Origin: Spirosoma taeanense
Lineage (GTDB): Bacteria; Bacteroidota; Bacteroidia; Cytophagales; Spirosomataceae
Length of the DNA: 64,000 bases
Direction: 5' to 3'
Assembly (NCBI RefSeq): GCF_013127955.1
Contig: NZ_CP053435.1
Location: forward strand, 4,278,001-4,342,000
Positions 1-9,333 of this stretch are shown here, piece by piece. Position numbers and translations under genes: made by a program. Under the pieces are notes generated by a model. It saw only the letters and a program-made list of their open reading frames with translations, was not told the DNA's origin and did no database searches. Every line of letters begins with the position of its first letter. The first letter of the stretch is position 1.

Positions 1-140
1 ATCAACACGTTTGCGCCGGGCAGGCCCGTACCGTCCGACTTCGACGTCACACGTCCTCGCAGTGTCTGATCCTGCGCATAGCCAGCTAAACTCATCAGCA
101 TAGCTATAACCAGATAACTTCTCGTAAAGAAATCTCTCAC
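1..140 (-). CDS. SusC/RagA-type TonB-dependent outer-membrane receptor, N-terminal fragment (runs off left edge)
   Basis: Only the first 46 codons are present, read leftwards from a GTG at 138-140; an in-frame TAA lies two codons upstream, so no earlier start is possible. The fragment has a short basic N-terminus, a hydrophobic stretch and an Ala-Tyr-Ala-Gln signal-peptidase site. It then reads QTLRGRVTSKSDGTGLPGAN, the typical opening of a carboxypeptidase-regulatory-like (CarboxypepD_reg) plug-extension domain. In Bacteroidota this arrangement is typical of SusC/RagA-family or other TonB-linked receptors that import oligomers across the outer membrane. The barrel lies outside the window, so another protein starting with the same domain is possible. 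It is divergent from the M28 peptidase gene. Confidence 0.6.
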   Translation of the reverse strand, partial: MRDFFTRSYLVIAMLMSLAGYAQDQTLRGRVTSKSDGTGLPGANVL

Positions 141-593
141 CGTTAGTTAGATATTAAGTTAAGAAAACAGAATATGACTTTACCCACAAATGACATGACT
201 ACTGACTGGCCTGAACCAGGGCTATCTGTTGTAGGAATATCCTTGTTAAAGCCTGCCGGAAATCATTCTGAAGGCAGCAAAAACATCTACTAACTTAAAG
301 GCATTATTAATTTTATTCAAAATATTATTTTGTATTTAGTAAAATTGTTGAAATAATTATTTTTACAATTTACATACTACAAAATATACCTACTACGAAA
401 CAGGAACGAATCAATAGATGAGGTTTTCTGTCCACCCGATAGCCGTAAGTAATCAGAGATTATATAGGATTATTTTAATTGCCATCCAACGAACCGGAAT
501 CCGCCTGCTCACCCGTTAAAACCGGGTCAGCAACCGCCAGGCCCTTTACTGGAATACGCCAAAAACTATTATCTTGCCTGCTTTGCCATATCG
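141..593. other. Divergent intergenic region, AT-rich, no gene seen
   Basis: This 453-bp stretch separates the receptor gene (minus) from the M28 peptidase gene (plus). It is markedly AT-rich between about 290 and 420, unlike the GC-richer coding sequence around it, as expected for back-to-back promoters. I could not find a full Bacteroidota promoter with both boxes. A 68-codon frame starting at 479 overlaps the peptidase gene out of frame and has no protein-like features, so I do not call it. Confidence 0.6.
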
Positions 594-2258
594 ATGAAGA
601 CACGCCTATTTTTTTTACTCACTGCTTCGGGCTTTTCAGCCCTGGCTCAGCCGGGACAACAGGCCGCCCTCTCCATACCCGCTGAGGCCCAGCAGACCGC
701 CCGGAACGTCAGTCCGCAGGCGGTTGAAGCGCACATGCGCTACCTGGCCGACGATAAACTGGAAGGACGAAAACCCGGCACCCGGGGTTTTGAGCTGGCC
801 GCGCAATACGTCGAACAGCAATTCCGAACGCTTGGCTTTCAGCCCATGGGACAGAATAAGACGTACCGGCAGGCAGTGCCCTTACGTAAGGCCCAGTTGC
901 GTGAAGATGTCAGCTCCCTGACGCTGATTCAGAACCAGCAGGAACAGCCGCTGACCTACGGCAAAAACTTCATTTTGAGCCCCAACTTTGGCGAAGCTGT
1001 CAGCGACGTAAAGGCACCAGTCGTTTTTGTGGGTTTTGGCGTGTCGGCACCGGAACTGGGCTACGACGATTACGCGGGCGTTGATGTACGCGGCAAGATT
1101 GTCGCCTGTTTCAACGGCGCTCCGGCTACGTTTCCGTCGAACCAGCGGGCCTACTCCGGTTCGGCCAAGCAGGAAATAGCGGCCGCCCGTGGGGCCGTCG
1201 GACTGATTACGTTCAGTCTACCAACCGATGTTCGTGCCCGGATTGAATCCAATGCGCCCCGGAACCGGCAGGCCACCTACCGCTGGACCGACCCGCAGGG
1301 TCGGGCACAGCGCACCTTTCCGCAGCTAAAGGTTGTGGCCGCCCTGGGCGATTCTACCGCCCGAACGCTGTTTGCAGGCGCGGGCCGAACCTTTGAAGAA
1401 GCGCGGCAAACTGCAAACCGCAGCAAACCGCAGGCGTTTGATCTGAATGTATCGGTCCGCGCCCGAACCCAGACGGATTTGAATGACGGGCTGATTGGTG
1501 AAAACATCGTGGGTATGCTGCCCGGCTCCGACCCGAAGCTGAAGGATGAATACGTCGTGTATGTGTCGCACCTCGATCATCTGGGCATTGGCCGACCGGT
1601 GAAGGGCGACTCGATCTATAACGGTGCGCACGATAACGCGTCGGGCGTGGCCATTAACCTGGAAGCGGCCCGGCTCTTTGCGTCCCTGCCCAAGGCCCCC
1701 CGCCGATCCATTCTGTTTGTGGCCGTAACGGGTGAAGAAATGGGTTTGCTTGGCTCAGACTATTTCGCCAGCAACCCGACCGTACCTAAGGATAAAATCG
1801 TGGCGAATCTGTGTCTCGATATGCCGTTTTTCTTCCATCCGCTGCTCGACATTGTGCCGTATGGCTCCGAACATTCGAGTATGGTAGGGGCCGTGAACGC
1901 AGCCGCGCAGTTTGTAGGCGTAACGATTGCCAAAGACCCGATTCCGGAGCAGGCTGTGTTTATGCGCAGCGATCATTTCAGCTTTGTGCGGCAGGGCATC
2001 CCGGCCATTTACATCAAAAGCGGCTCTACAACCGGCGACAGCCGCGACGGCACTAAGCTGAACCTCGACTGGCGCGCAACCATTTACCATACGCCCCAGG
2101 ATGAGATTGACCAGCCGTTCAACTGGGAAGCGGCTGCGCGGCATGTGCAGCTACAGTTTCTGATCGGCTACCTGACCGCCCAGGCCGACAGCCGACCCGT
2201 CTGGAACGCGAACGATTTTTTCGGGTCGAAGTTTGGTAAAAGTGGGAAGGGTAAATAG
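594..2258 (+). CDS. Secreted M28 family zinc aminopeptidase with PA domain
   Basis: The 554-residue protein starts with a Sec signal peptide (MKTRLFFLLTASGFSALAQ), so it acts in the periplasm or outside. Residues about 130-280 look like a protease-associated (PA) insertion domain (VFVGFGVSAPELGYDDYAG). The M28 catalytic part follows: SHLDH near residue 325, GAHDNASG near 344 (His/Asp zinc ligands), GEEMGLLGSDYF near 380 (catalytic Glu plus zinc Glu), LCLDMP near 404 and SDHFSFVRQGIP near 460 (last His ligand). All expected metal and catalytic residues are therefore present. Family members release N-terminal amino acids from peptides. The specificity is unknown, and it stands alone ahead of the two-component genes. 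Confidence 0.9.
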   Translation: MKTRLFFLLTASGFSALAQPGQQAALSIPAEAQQTARNVSPQAVEAHMRYLADDKLEGRKPGTRGFELAAQYVEQQFRTLGFQPMGQNKTYRQAVPLRKAQLREDVSSLTLIQNQQEQPLTYGKNFILSPNFGEAVSDVKAPVVFVGFGVSAPELGYDDYAGVDVRGKIVACFNGAPATFPSNQRAYSGSAKQEIAAARGAVGLITFSLPTDVRARIESNAPRNRQATYRWTDPQGRAQRTFPQLKVVAALGDSTARTLFAGAGRTFEEARQTANRSKPQAFDLNVSVRARTQTDLNDGLIGENIVGMLPGSDPKLKDEYVVYVSHLDHLGIGRPVKGDSIYNGAHDNASGVAINLEAARLFASLPKAPRRSILFVAVTGEEMGLLGSDYFASNPTVPKDKIVANLCLDMPFFFHPLLDIVPYGSEHSSMVGAVNAAAQFVGVTIAKDPIPEQAVFMRSDHFSFVRQGIPAIYIKSGSTTGDSRDGTKLNLDWRATIYHTPQDEIDQPFNWEAAARHVQLQFLIGYLTAQADSRPVWNANDFFGSKFGKSGKGK

Positions 2259-2321
2259 CCCTCGACAGCGCACAGATCGAAGCCATGTCAACTAAGAGTC
2301 GTCATTACTCAATGTGTTATT

Positions 2322-2993
2322 ATGAAAATCCTTTTAGTTGAAGACGAAGAGCGGGTGGTATCGTTCATCCGAAAAGGCATATCGGCCGAAGGCTATGAGG
2401 TCGAAGTCGCTTACGATGGCCGTACCGGCCTGTCGCTGTTCCGCAAGGATATTTATGATATCATCATTCTGGATGTCAATCTTCCGCAGATAAACGGCTT
2501 TGAATTATGTCGGCTGATCCGGTCAGAAAACGAGGACGTACCGGTTCTGATGCTGACCGCGCTGGACAGTCTGGCCGACAAGGCGGATGGCTTCAACGCC
2601 GGGGCTGACGATTACCTGGCCAAGCCGTTTGAATTTCAGGAATTGCTGTTACGTCTCCGGGCGTTGACACGTCGGCACGGCCCCAAGCAAACGCAAATTC
2701 TCCGGCTCGCCGATTTGGAATTGAATCTGGATACCAAAACCGTCACCCGCGCGGGCAAACGCATCGACCTGACTACCCGCGAATATGCCCTGATCGAATA
2801 TCTGATGCTCAATAAAGGAAAAATCATTTCGCGGGTCGACATCAGCGAGCGGGTCTGGAATTTGAATTTTGACAGCAACACTAATGTTATCGACGTATAT
2901 ATCAGCTATCTGCGAAAGAAGATTGACAAGGGCTTTTCGACCAAGTTATTGCATACCATTGTCGGAATGGGGTATGTCCTTCGCGAAGATTAA
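2322..2993 (+). CDS. OmpR/PhoB-family response regulator
   Basis: A 223-residue two-domain regulator. The receiver domain (residues 1-115) has the acidic pair E7/D8, the phospho-acceptor D51 in IIILDVNLP, a conserved Thr in MLTALD and the Lys in YLAKPFEF. A winged-helix DNA-binding domain follows (about 125-223; LTTREYALIEYLMLNKGKII, then SYLRKKIDKG and HTIVGMGYVLRED). It is followed 86 bp later by a histidine kinase on the same strand, so the two form a two-component pair. The RND efflux genes downstream make control of efflux or of metal or drug stress a reasonable inference, but no operator was identified. Confidence 0.93.
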   Translation: MKILLVEDEERVVSFIRKGISAEGYEVEVAYDGRTGLSLFRKDIYDIIILDVNLPQINGFELCRLIRSENEDVPVLMLTALDSLADKADGFNAGADDYLAKPFEFQELLLRLRALTRRHGPKQTQILRLADLELNLDTKTVTRAGKRIDLTTREYALIEYLMLNKGKIISRVDISERVWNLNFDSNTNVIDVYISYLRKKIDKGFSTKLLHTIVGMGYVLRED

Positions 2994-3079
2994 TTAAGCA
3001 GTCATGTGTGATTGACTGACAATAAAGGATTGCTGTGACCACGAATGGCTATCACTGATTACCGCTTTAACACATCTTC

Positions 3080-4435
3080 ATGCTCATTCGCAATCGGCTC
3101 ACGATCATTTTTACGTTACTGGCCACGGCAATCCAGGTCACGCTGTCGCTGCTGGTCTGGTATTTCTATTCGCTGTACCGCCAGGAAGAGTTTTATAGCC
3201 GACTGGAGGGGAAAGCCCGCGTGGCCGGACGAGTCCTGATCTCCCGGCGGCATCTGCACGATGACTTCTTCAAGAATATGGTGCGTACCGATCTGCTCAC
3301 CATCGTTGAGGAACAGATCAGCATTTTTGATAGTCAGCATAATCTGGTATTCACCAATCGAAACCTAAAAGAGTCCGATTATTACAAAGAGAAGATACCA
3401 CTGCTGGCTACCTCTTCACTGTTTGAGTTCAGAAGCGGGCATTTAGAGTCCATCGTAATTCCTTACCGGGACCAGGGGCAGCAGTTTTATATTTTTGCCT
3501 CTGGCTATGACCGGATTGGCTTTGCCAAGCTGGGGGCACTGCAACAAATTCTGCTGCTGGCCAATCTGCTGGGTTTTACGTTGACGGTACTGGCTGGCTG
3601 GTATTTCTCTGGACGCGTGCTGAGGCCTATTTCGCAGATTGTGGATGAAGTGGAGCAGATCACCGCCACGCATCTGCACAAGCGGGTGAATGAAGGGAAT
3701 CGCCGGGACGAAATCGCCCAGCTCGCCATGACCTTCAACCAGATGCTTTTCCGACTGGAAGATGCGTTTGTGTCTCAGCGTAGCTTTGTCTCCCACGCGT
3801 CCCATGAACTGCGCACACCGCTCACCAACACCCTGGGCACGCTGGAGACTTCGCTGCGGTACGACCAAAACCCCGTCGACTGGCGCGACAGCATGGAAGT
3901 AGCCGTTGACGAACTGAAAAAAGTAATTGCCCTGACCAATGGCTTGCTGGGTTTAGCTAAAGTCACCGACGGAACTGTTACCCTGACAGCTGTTCAGGTA
4001 GACGACTGCCTGCTCACCGCCATCGGGCAAGTGCAGGCCAAGTATCCGGGCCGACAATTACCGCTTCACTTTACAGCGGGTGAAGAACAATCGTTTACGG
4101 TGAAAGGCAATGCCACGTTGCTGACGACGGCTTTCCTCAACGTGCTGGACAATGCCTGCAAATATTCCAATGAAGCGGTTTCCGTGGAATTGCAATCAAC
4201 CGAAGAACAAATCATGGTAACCGTAACCGACCAGGGGCGCGGGATTGCCGAGGCCGAGGTTGCGTACATCCTTGATCCGCTTTACCGGGGCAAGAATGTA
4301 GAGAGCGTACCCGGTTACGGCATCGGACTGGCCGTAACCCAGAAGATTATTGAGTTGCACCAGGGCCGACTTCACGTTTCCTCCAGCGAAAATCGAGGTA
4401 CAGTCGTTACGATTACGTTGCCTGGGCAGGCCTAG
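3080..4435 (+). CDS. Membrane sensor histidine kinase (partner of the upstream regulator)
   Basis: A 451-residue classical sensor kinase. Transmembrane helix 1 is at residues about 8-28 and helix 2 at about 155-177, enclosing a periplasmic sensor of roughly 125 residues with no recognised fold. A HAMP linker follows (RVLRPISQIVDEVEQI), then HisKA with the phospho-acceptor H242 in SHASHELRTPLTN. The HATPase_c domain shows an N box (LDNACKYS), G1 (DQGRGIA) and G2 (GYGIGLAV). The kinase should autophosphorylate and pass phosphate to the regulator just upstream. The sensor-domain size and the neighbouring RND efflux genes resemble CusS-like metal sensors, but the ligand cannot be read from the sequence. 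Confidence 0.92.
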   Translation: MLIRNRLTIIFTLLATAIQVTLSLLVWYFYSLYRQEEFYSRLEGKARVAGRVLISRRHLHDDFFKNMVRTDLLTIVEEQISIFDSQHNLVFTNRNLKESDYYKEKIPLLATSSLFEFRSGHLESIVIPYRDQGQQFYIFASGYDRIGFAKLGALQQILLLANLLGFTLTVLAGWYFSGRVLRPISQIVDEVEQITATHLHKRVNEGNRRDEIAQLAMTFNQMLFRLEDAFVSQRSFVSHASHELRTPLTNTLGTLETSLRYDQNPVDWRDSMEVAVDELKKVIALTNGLLGLAKVTDGTVTLTAVQVDDCLLTAIGQVQAKYPGRQLPLHFTAGEEQSFTVKGNATLLTTAFLNVLDNACKYSNEAVSVELQSTEEQIMVTVTDQGRGIAEAEVAYILDPLYRGKNVESVPGYGIGLAVTQKIIELHQGRLHVSSSENRGTVVTITLPGQA

Positions 4436-4648
4436 ATTAGCTATACCGGACCATCTAACCGGGCTGCTTTGAAAACTCCCTAAAACTATTCTTATAATGC
4501 TAAATAATATAATTTTTTTAATCATATACTCTGGCTATTCGCTTCCTTCTGCGTACGGTTTATAACCTTTCTAATGTTTTCTAATTTCCTTCTCATACCG
4601 TTTTAATGTCGGCGGCTTGTTTTGTATCACTAAATACAGATACAAGGT

Positions 4649-4927
4649 ATGCAGCGTCGGTATTTCCCCTCAATATTGCTTTACGGCTTTGGGCTGGCAC
4701 TGGCTCTTTCCCTGCTGTTCAATGGGTTTCTGTTGTACAAGCAAAGTCGCCAGCCAAGCATCTACGAGTTTGAATTAAGCAGCGCAGGGCATCCGTCGTA
4801 TTCTAACAACGGGCTCTGGCAACAGCAGCTTTCGGATTGCACGCGAGCCACCCATCGGAAAGACAGCCGCGTCGGCAGTCCGACTACCTCCCCAATCAGA
4901 ACTGGCGCTCAACGCCCCTCCCAATAA
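4649..4927 (+). CDS. Small single-pass membrane protein, possibly frameshifted at its C-terminus
   Basis: A 92-residue frame with one clear membrane helix (residues about 7-27, LLYGFGLALALSLLFNGFLL) and then a polar tail. I recognise no family. The last 30 residues (Ser, Thr and Arg rich) look unnatural. A +1 shift after about 4790 opens a more protein-like frame, with segments such as PPQSELALNAPPNKAVDVQ and PLSGRIIQQYKPLF, ending at a TAA at 5004-5006. That stop would overlap the ATG of the RND adaptor gene (4996), a common coupled arrangement. So this may be a roughly 118-residue periplasmic protein disrupted by a frameshift or a sequencing indel. It heads the efflux operon and sits 213 bp after the kinase gene. 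Confidence 0.45.
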   Translation: MQRRYFPSILLYGFGLALALSLLFNGFLLYKQSRQPSIYEFELSSAGHPSYSNNGLWQQQLSDCTRATHRKDSRVGSPTTSPIRTGAQRPSQ

Positions 4928-4995
4928 AGCGGTCGACGTTCAGATACCTCTTTCAGGTCGTATTATCCAACAGTACAAACCCCTATTTATTAGCC

Positions 4996-6099
4996 ATGTT
5001 ACCTAAGATTCTTACAAAAAGGATCCTCGTTCTTCTAAGCTTTTGCGCCCTGCTGGGCAATATAGGCTGTTCGACAAAAGCCGATGAAAAGAAAACGGAG
5101 GAAACCGAGTACCTGGTCACCAGTCCTTTGCAAAAGGATACGACGGTTACCAAAGATTATGTATCGCAGATCCACTCCATCCAGCATATTGAATTACGTG
5201 CCTTAGAAAAAGGCTACCTGCAAAAGATTTTTGTGGACGAGGGGCAGTACGTAAAACAAGGGCAGCTCATGTTCCAGATCATGCCCGTGATTTACAATGC
5301 CGAACTGCAGAAATCGCAGGCAGAGGCCAACTATGTAGGCATCGAATACCAGAACACCAAACGATTAGCTGATAGCAATATCGTATCCAAAAATGAGCTG
5401 GCTCTGGCTAAAGCCAAGTTCGACAAGGCAAACGCCGAAGTGGCACTGGCTAAAACTCATTTGCAGTTTACAGAGATCAGGGCTCCGTTCAGTGGTATCA
5501 TGGATCACTTTCAGGTTCGGCTGGGCAGCCTGGTTAATGAGGGCGATTTGCTGACCACCCTGTCGGACAACAGCAAAATGTGGGTGTATTTCAACGTACC
5601 AGAAGCCGAATATCTGGATTTCAAAACCCACACTCAGAAAGACAACCAGACCCACGTAAACCTGATGATGGCGAATAATGAACTGTTCGATCATCCCGGC
5701 ATCGTGCAAACCATTGAAGCCGATTTCAACAACGAAACCGGCAACATTGCCTTCCGGGCCACCTTCCCTAATCCTAAAGGCCTCCTGCGGCACGGTGAAA
5801 CCGGTAATATCCGAATGACCATACCGCTCAAAAATGCCTTGCTTATCCCGCAGAAAGCCACCTTCGAAGTCCTGGACAAGAAGTACGTATATGTAGTGGA
5901 TAAAGACAACGTGATTCGTTCCCGGGAAATCACTTTAGCCGCAGAGATGCCGCACATTTTTGCTGTTCAGGACGGTCTGAAGAAAAGCGACAGGATCCTT
6001 CTGGAGGGCCTGCGTCAGGTACGGGAGAACGAAAAAATACACGCCAAGTTCGTGCAGCCTGATTCGGTCATCTCGCATTTAGGCTTATATGCCGAATAA
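4996..6099 (+). CDS. RND efflux periplasmic adaptor (membrane fusion protein)
   Basis: From the ATG at 4996 the 367-residue product begins with a lipoprotein signal ending in LLGNIGC, so it is anchored as a lipoprotein; the frame stays open upstream to 4837 but that extension has no signal. The order is typical of HlyD/AcrA adaptors: a beta-barrel/lipoyl half (ELRALEKGYLQKIFVDEGQY), a helical hairpin (about 95-150, AELQKSQAEANYVGIEYQNT), the second lipoyl half (FTEIRAPFSGIMDHFQVRLG), then beta-barrel and membrane-proximal domains. It bridges the inner-membrane pump encoded next (30-bp gap) and the outer-membrane channel after that. Confidence 0.92.
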   Translation: MLPKILTKRILVLLSFCALLGNIGCSTKADEKKTEETEYLVTSPLQKDTTVTKDYVSQIHSIQHIELRALEKGYLQKIFVDEGQYVKQGQLMFQIMPVIYNAELQKSQAEANYVGIEYQNTKRLADSNIVSKNELALAKAKFDKANAEVALAKTHLQFTEIRAPFSGIMDHFQVRLGSLVNEGDLLTTLSDNSKMWVYFNVPEAEYLDFKTHTQKDNQTHVNLMMANNELFDHPGIVQTIEADFNNETGNIAFRATFPNPKGLLRHGETGNIRMTIPLKNALLIPQKATFEVLDKKYVYVVDKDNVIRSREITLAAEMPHIFAVQDGLKKSDRILLEGLRQVRENEKIHAKFVQPDSVISHLGLYAE

Positions 6100-6129
6100 T
6101 CAGACACTCTAAAAAGCAGAGCAGAAGAC

Positions 6130-9100
6130 ATGTTCAGTAAATTCATACGCAGACCCGTATTCGCTATTGTCATATCGGTCATGATCGTCTTTGTTGGCGT
6201 GCTGGCGATCAAAAGCTTACCTATTTCTCAGTTCCCGGATATTGCCCCCACAACTGTAAACATATTCATTGCGTATCCCGGCTCGAGCGCTGATGTCCTG
6301 GTTAAATCCACGCTGATTACGCTGGAACAGGCCATTAACGGCGTGCAGGATATGCGGTACATCGCTACTGATGCAACTAGTGCCGGTGAGGCTACCCTTC
6401 GGATTATTTTTGAACCGGGTACAGACCCGAATGATGCCGTTATCCGGGTCAAAACCAGGGTGGATCAGGTTATGCCGCTCCTGCCCGAACTGGTACAGCG
6501 GGAAGGGGTTATTATTACGCCTATTCAGCCGAGTATGCTGATGTACGTCAACCTCTACTCCAAGAGCAAGAGTATTGACGAAAAATTTCTGTTCAACTAC
6601 GCTACCGTTAAAATGATCCCTGAAATTCAGCGGACCAGAGGGATAGCCCGGGCACAGATACTGGGTAGCCGGCGGTATGCCATGCGCGTTTGGCTGAACC
6701 CAGACCGCATGCGGGCCTATAACATCTCGGTCGAAGAGGTGATGAAGGCACTGGGTGAGCAAAGCATCATTGGCCGTCCCGGCCGGATCGGTCAAAGCTC
6801 TGGTATAGCGGCTCAGTCGCTGGAGTACGTACTCACATACAAGGGACGGTACAGCGAGCCGAAAGAATATGAAGGGATTATTATCCGGGCTAATGCCGAA
6901 GGTGAAAGCATCCACCTGAAGGATATAGCCAAAGTTGAACTGGGTAGCGAATTCTTCGATATCTATTCCAACCTGGATGGGCATGCTTCGGCCGCCATCG
7001 TGTTAAGGCAGAACTACGGCAGTAACGCCAGTGATGTGATTGACGAGGTCAAAGAGAAACTGGAGGTGATGAAAGCGTCTTTTCCGCCAGGAATGGATTA
7101 TAAAATCAGTTATGACGTATCTCAATTCCTGGACGCGTCTATCGAGCAGGTTATTGATACGCTGCGGGACGCGTTTATCCTGGTTGCCCTGGTCGTGTTT
7201 TTATTCCTCGGCGACTGGCGGTCAACCCTGATTCCGATTCTGGCCGTTCCGGTATCCCTGATCGGAGCGTTCTTCGTGATTCAGGCGTTCGGGCTTTCCA
7301 TTAACCTGATTACACTCTTCGCGCTGGTGCTGGCCATCGGTATTGTGGTGGATGACGCGATTGTGGTGGTAGAAGCGGTGCACGCCAAAATGGAAGAAGA
7401 GCCGCATCTGACCCCGTTTGGCGCGGTCAAAAAAGTGCTTGGTGAGATTAGCGGAGCCATTATCGCCATTACCATGGTGATGGTATCGGTATTCCTGCCC
7501 ATTTCCTTCATGTCGGGTCCGGTTGGTACGTTTTACCGGCAGTTCTCGATCACCATGGCCAGTTCCATCGTGATTTCGGCCCTGATCGCCCTGACGCTGA
7601 CGCCTGTGTTATGTGCCATGCTGTTAAGAAATCATCATGGGCACGCCCGGAAGAAAACTCTGATGACCCGGGCGCTCGACAGTTTCAACCGGGGATTCGA
7701 TAAAATGACCGGACGGTATGTGGCCCTGTTGCGATTGATCGTTAACCGACGGGTCGTTACGTTCGGCGTCTTATTGATTTTCGGCCTTGGTATCCTGTAC
7801 GTGAATAAGGTTCTGCCGGCTGGTTTTATTCCGAACGAAGACCAGAGTACAATTTACGCCATTATCCAGACGCCACCGGGCTCCACCCTGGAAAAAACCA
7901 ACCAGGTCTCCCAACGACTCCAGAAAATTTGCGAAGAGGTTCCGGGCATCGAATCGGTGTCTTCCCTGGCTGGTTACGAGATCATGACCGAAGGCCGTGG
8001 TTCCAACGCCGGTACGTGTCTGATCAACCTGAAGCCCTGGTCGGAGCGCGATCAGAACGTGAAGGAGATCATGGAAGAGCTGGAAGAAAAATCGAAAGGT
8101 CTTGGGGCGGTTGTTGAATTCTTTGAACCACCGGCCATTCCGGGATTTGGTACCTCGGGCGGTTTTTCCATGCGGTTACTGGACAAGACGACCGATACAG
8201 ATTACCGCGAGTTTGATAAAATCAATAAAGAGTTCATGGATAATCTAAGCAAGCGGAAAGAGCTCACGGGCTTATTTACCTTCTTTGCCGCCAATTATCC
8301 ACAGTACGAACTAGAGATTGACAATAAGCTGGCCATGCAGAAAGGGGTATCCATCGGCAAAGCAATGGATAACCTTAACATTATGATCGGCAGCACCTAC
8401 GAACAGGGCTTTATCAAGTTCAACCAGTTCTTCAAGGTATACGTGCAGTCCGATCCCAGCTTCAGAAGGCTGCCGTCCGATATTTTAAAGCTTTTTGTTA
8501 AAAACGATGCCGGAGAAATGGTACCCTACTCAGCCTTTATGTCGCTGAAAAAAGGCCAGGGACCGAACGAAATCACGCGCTTCAACCTATATAATTCGGC
8601 TGCTATCCAGGGTCTGCCGGCTAAGGGCTACACCACCGCCGAGGCCATACAGGCCATCCGGGAAGTTGCCGCCAAGACTCTGCCAAGAGGATACGATATC
8701 GCGTTTGAAGGACTTTCCTACGACGAATCGATCCGGGGGAACGAGTCGCTGTACGTGTTTCTGATCGTCCTGGCCTTCGTTTACCTTGTGTTGGCTGCCC
8801 AGTACGAGAGTTTTATCATTCCGTTGGCCGTCGTGCTCTCGTTGCCCGTTGGGATCTTTGGTTCATTCCTGGTGCTGAAGCTGATGGGGCTGGAGAACAA
8901 CATCTATGCCCAGATTGGCCTCATCATGCTGGTGGGTCTGTTAGGTAAAAATGCCGTGCTGATCGTTGAGTTTGCTGTTCAGAAACGTCAGCAGGGCGAA
9001 ACGATCCTGAACGCAGCCATTGAAGGAGCCAGGGTCCGTTTCCGCCCGATTCTGATGACCTCATTCGCCTTCGTGGCCGGGTTGATTCCGCTGATTCTTG

Positions 9101-9333
9101 CAACGGGCGCCGGTGCAATTGGTAACCGTACCATTGGTGCATCTGCCCTGGGGGGTATGTTATTCGGAACCATTTTTGGGGTCATTATCATCCCTGGTCT
9201 GTACTACATATTCGGCAATCTGGCCGATGGCCGCAAGATGATCAAAGGTGAAGAGGATGATTCATTGACCGAAAATCTGGTGCATCAATTAGACGCGTTT
9301 CCTGTAACCGAAGAAAGTACAAACCATGTTTAA
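6130..9333 (+). CDS. RND multidrug efflux pump, inner-membrane permease (HAE1/AcrB type)
   Basis: At 1067 residues this is full length for the hydrophobe/amphiphile efflux (HAE1) family. It opens with FIRRPVFAIVISVMIV, helix 1 of AcrB-type pumps. A first periplasmic porter loop runs to about 335, helices 2-6 follow, and the proton-relay Asp pair is visible in helix 4 (GIVVDDAIVVVEAVH, about residue 408). A second porter loop (about 560-870) and helices 8-12, including GLLGKNAVLIVEFAVQKR, complete the pump. It exports drugs, detergents or similar compounds using the proton gradient. The stop overlaps the start of the outer-membrane factor gene by 8 bp, indicating translational coupling in one operon. 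Confidence 0.95.
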   Translation: MFSKFIRRPVFAIVISVMIVFVGVLAIKSLPISQFPDIAPTTVNIFIAYPGSSADVLVKSTLITLEQAINGVQDMRYIATDATSAGEATLRIIFEPGTDPNDAVIRVKTRVDQVMPLLPELVQREGVIITPIQPSMLMYVNLYSKSKSIDEKFLFNYATVKMIPEIQRTRGIARAQILGSRRYAMRVWLNPDRMRAYNISVEEVMKALGEQSIIGRPGRIGQSSGIAAQSLEYVLTYKGRYSEPKEYEGIIIRANAEGESIHLKDIAKVELGSEFFDIYSNLDGHASAAIVLRQNYGSNASDVIDEVKEKLEVMKASFPPGMDYKISYDVSQFLDASIEQVIDTLRDAFILVALVVFLFLGDWRSTLIPILAVPVSLIGAFFVIQAFGLSINLITLFALVLAIGIVVDDAIVVVEAVHAKMEEEPHLTPFGAVKKVLGEISGAIIAITMVMVSVFLPISFMSGPVGTFYRQFSITMASSIVISALIALTLTPVLCAMLLRNHHGHARKKTLMTRALDSFNRGFDKMTGRYVALLRLIVNRRVVTFGVLLIFGLGILYVNKVLPAGFIPNEDQSTIYAIIQTPPGSTLEKTNQVSQRLQKICEEVPGIESVSSLAGYEIMTEGRGSNAGTCLINLKPWSERDQNVKEIMEELEEKSKGLGAVVEFFEPPAIPGFGTSGGFSMRLLDKTTDTDYREFDKINKEFMDNLSKRKELTGLFTFFAANYPQYELEIDNKLAMQKGVSIGKAMDNLNIMIGSTYEQGFIKFNQFFKVYVQSDPSFRRLPSDILKLFVKNDAGEMVPYSAFMSLKKGQGPNEITRFNLYNSAAIQGLPAKGYTTAEAIQAIREVAAKTLPRGYDIAFEGLSYDESIRGNESLYVFLIVLAFVYLVLAAQYESFIIPLAVVLSLPVGIFGSFLVLKLMGLENNIYAQIGLIMLVGLLGKNAVLIVEFAVQKRQQGETILNAAIEGARVRFRPILMTSFAFVAGLIPLILATGAGAIGNRTIGASALGGMLFGTIFGVIIIPGLYYIFGNLADGRKMIKGEEDDSLTENLVHQLDAFPVTEESTNHV

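Noticed and set aside
6217..6984. 255-codon minus-strand frame
   Set aside because: It is antisense to the RND pump gene, and its translation has no domain or signal.
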